Assembly: GCF_002455975.1 (NCBI RefSeq)
Contig: NZ_DKLM01000073.1
Coordinates: 1-5,500, forward strand
Direction: 5' to 3'
Source of the DNA: Clostridium sp. UBA6640
GTDB taxonomy: Bacteria > Bacillota > Clostridia > Clostridiales > Clostridiaceae
DNA length: 5,500 nucleotides
Below, one piece after another: positions 4,829 through 5,500 of the stretch (its first letter is position 1; every line of letters begins with the position of its first letter). The notes beneath the pieces are model-generated. The model did no database searches. It was given only the letters and a program-made list of their open reading frames with translations, and had not been told where the DNA came from. A program made the translations under genes and the position numbers.

Positions 4829-5500
4829 ATGAAGAATATACATAGAGAAGTTTATAAGGTTAAGTTTAATGAAACAGACTATAGTACAAAAATAAAAATG
4901 CATTCATTAATCAATTATATGCAGGAAACTTCAAGCATACATGCGGAACTTTTAGGAGTAGGATATGAAGATTTAAAAAAACATAACTTATTTTGGGTAG
5001 TTTCAAGATTAAAAATAAAGATGAAGAAATATGTTAATTGGAATGATGAAGTAATTGTGGAAACATGGCCTAGTGGCGTAGATAAAATGTTTTTTACTCG
5101 TTCTTTTAGAATTTATGATGGAGAGGAAAATCATATAGGAGATATTAATGCAGCTTATTTATTAGTTGCTGAAGATTCTATGTTTCCTCAAAGAATAAGT
5201 AAATTACCTATAGATATTCCAGCTATAGAAAATCGTTTTGAACCTTATGAGAGATTAGAAAAGATTAAATTCCCTAAATGTGATAAAGTTCTAGTTGCAA
5301 AGAAGAAAGTTAGATATAATGATATAGATTTAAATCTTCACGTTAATAATGCTAAGTACATAGAATGGGTTGAGGATTGTTTTCCATTAGAAATATACAA
5401 AGATATGAGAATAGAAACGCTCCAATTAAATTTTATTAAAGAAGCAAAATGTGGGGAAAAGATTTTTTTCTATAAGTATAATGATTTAGAGGATGAAAAT
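4829..5500 (+). CDS. Acyl-ACP thioesterase (3' end beyond window)
   Basis: The product hydrolyses acyl-ACP to free fatty acid and ACP in the cytoplasm. The first 224 residues are present with no stop; the family is usually about 245-250 residues, so roughly 25 are missing. It has the FatA/FatB-type double hot-dog layout, with one unit at about 1-130 and the second from about 150. The second unit contains DLNLHVNNAKYIEWVED (167-183). D167, N169 and H171 reproduce the D-x-N-x-H catalytic pattern of plant FatB, and E205 in NFIKEAKCGE aligns with its catalytic glutamate. In the first unit NYMQETSSIHAELLGVGYEDL (29-49) and FWVVSRLKIKM (55-65) are typical. The start is set by AGAGGTGAT at 4816-4824. 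Chain-length preference cannot be read from this. Confidence 0.92.
   Translation, partial: MKNIHREVYKVKFNETDYSTKIKMHSLINYMQETSSIHAELLGVGYEDLKKHNLFWVVSRLKIKMKKYVNWNDEVIVETWPSGVDKMFFTRSFRIYDGEENHIGDINAAYLLVAEDSMFPQRISKLPIDIPAIENRFEPYERLEKIKFPKCDKVLVAKKKVRYNDIDLNLHVNNAKYIEWVEDCFPLEIYKDMRIETLQLNFIKEAKCGEKIFFYKYNDLEDEN

Noticed and set aside
1..5500. CRISPR array, tRNA, rRNA or toxin-antitoxin system
   Set aside because: No regularly spaced repeats, no cloverleaf or rRNA-like sequence, and no paired small genes with ribosome sites were found on either strand.

Overview
This AT-rich window has strong purine-rich ribosome sites and Firmicutes-type gene families. It is most consistent with the chromosome of a Clostridium (sensu stricto) species. 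The genus is inferred from composition and protein style; no marker gene here proves it. Four genes are complete, one runs off the right edge, and the rest is regulatory DNA, repeats and one clear transposase relic.

Layout. Positions 1-377 hold no credible gene: a base-paired, repeat-like element at the left edge, an 11-bp inverted repeat and a small hairpin. Next comes a soluble methyl-accepting chemotaxis protein (378-1580, +) with a PAS sensor domain. A good promoter (1621-1649) then starts a leader containing a yybP-ykoY manganese riboswitch and a 48-bp perfectly palindromic terminator. These control mntP (1855-2439, +), a manganese exporter. An AraC-family regulator with a GyrI-like effector domain (2525-3421, -) converges on mntP, with a hairpin terminator between them that works best for the regulator.

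The 441-bp gap 3422-3862 contains the regulator's promoter and a degenerate, internally deleted IS1595/ISXO2-like transposase relic read on the minus strand. It also holds a palindromic operator candidate and an extended -10 promoter that places a run of seven G at both the predicted transcription start and the ribosome site of the next gene. That gene (3863-4315, +) encodes a small two-helix membrane protein with a PH-like C-terminus. The 513-bp gap 4316-4828 holds a terminator, an imperfect direct repeat and unidentified coding-like fragments. The window ends in an acyl-ACP thioesterase gene (4829-5500, +, truncated by the edge).

The genes do not form one operon or an obvious new system; they are independent units. 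The best-understood circuit is Mn2+ sensing: the riboswitch aptamer shares bases with the terminator stem, so manganese should favour expression of the exporter. The most notable unannotated items are the transposase relic and the G7 start-site arrangement.
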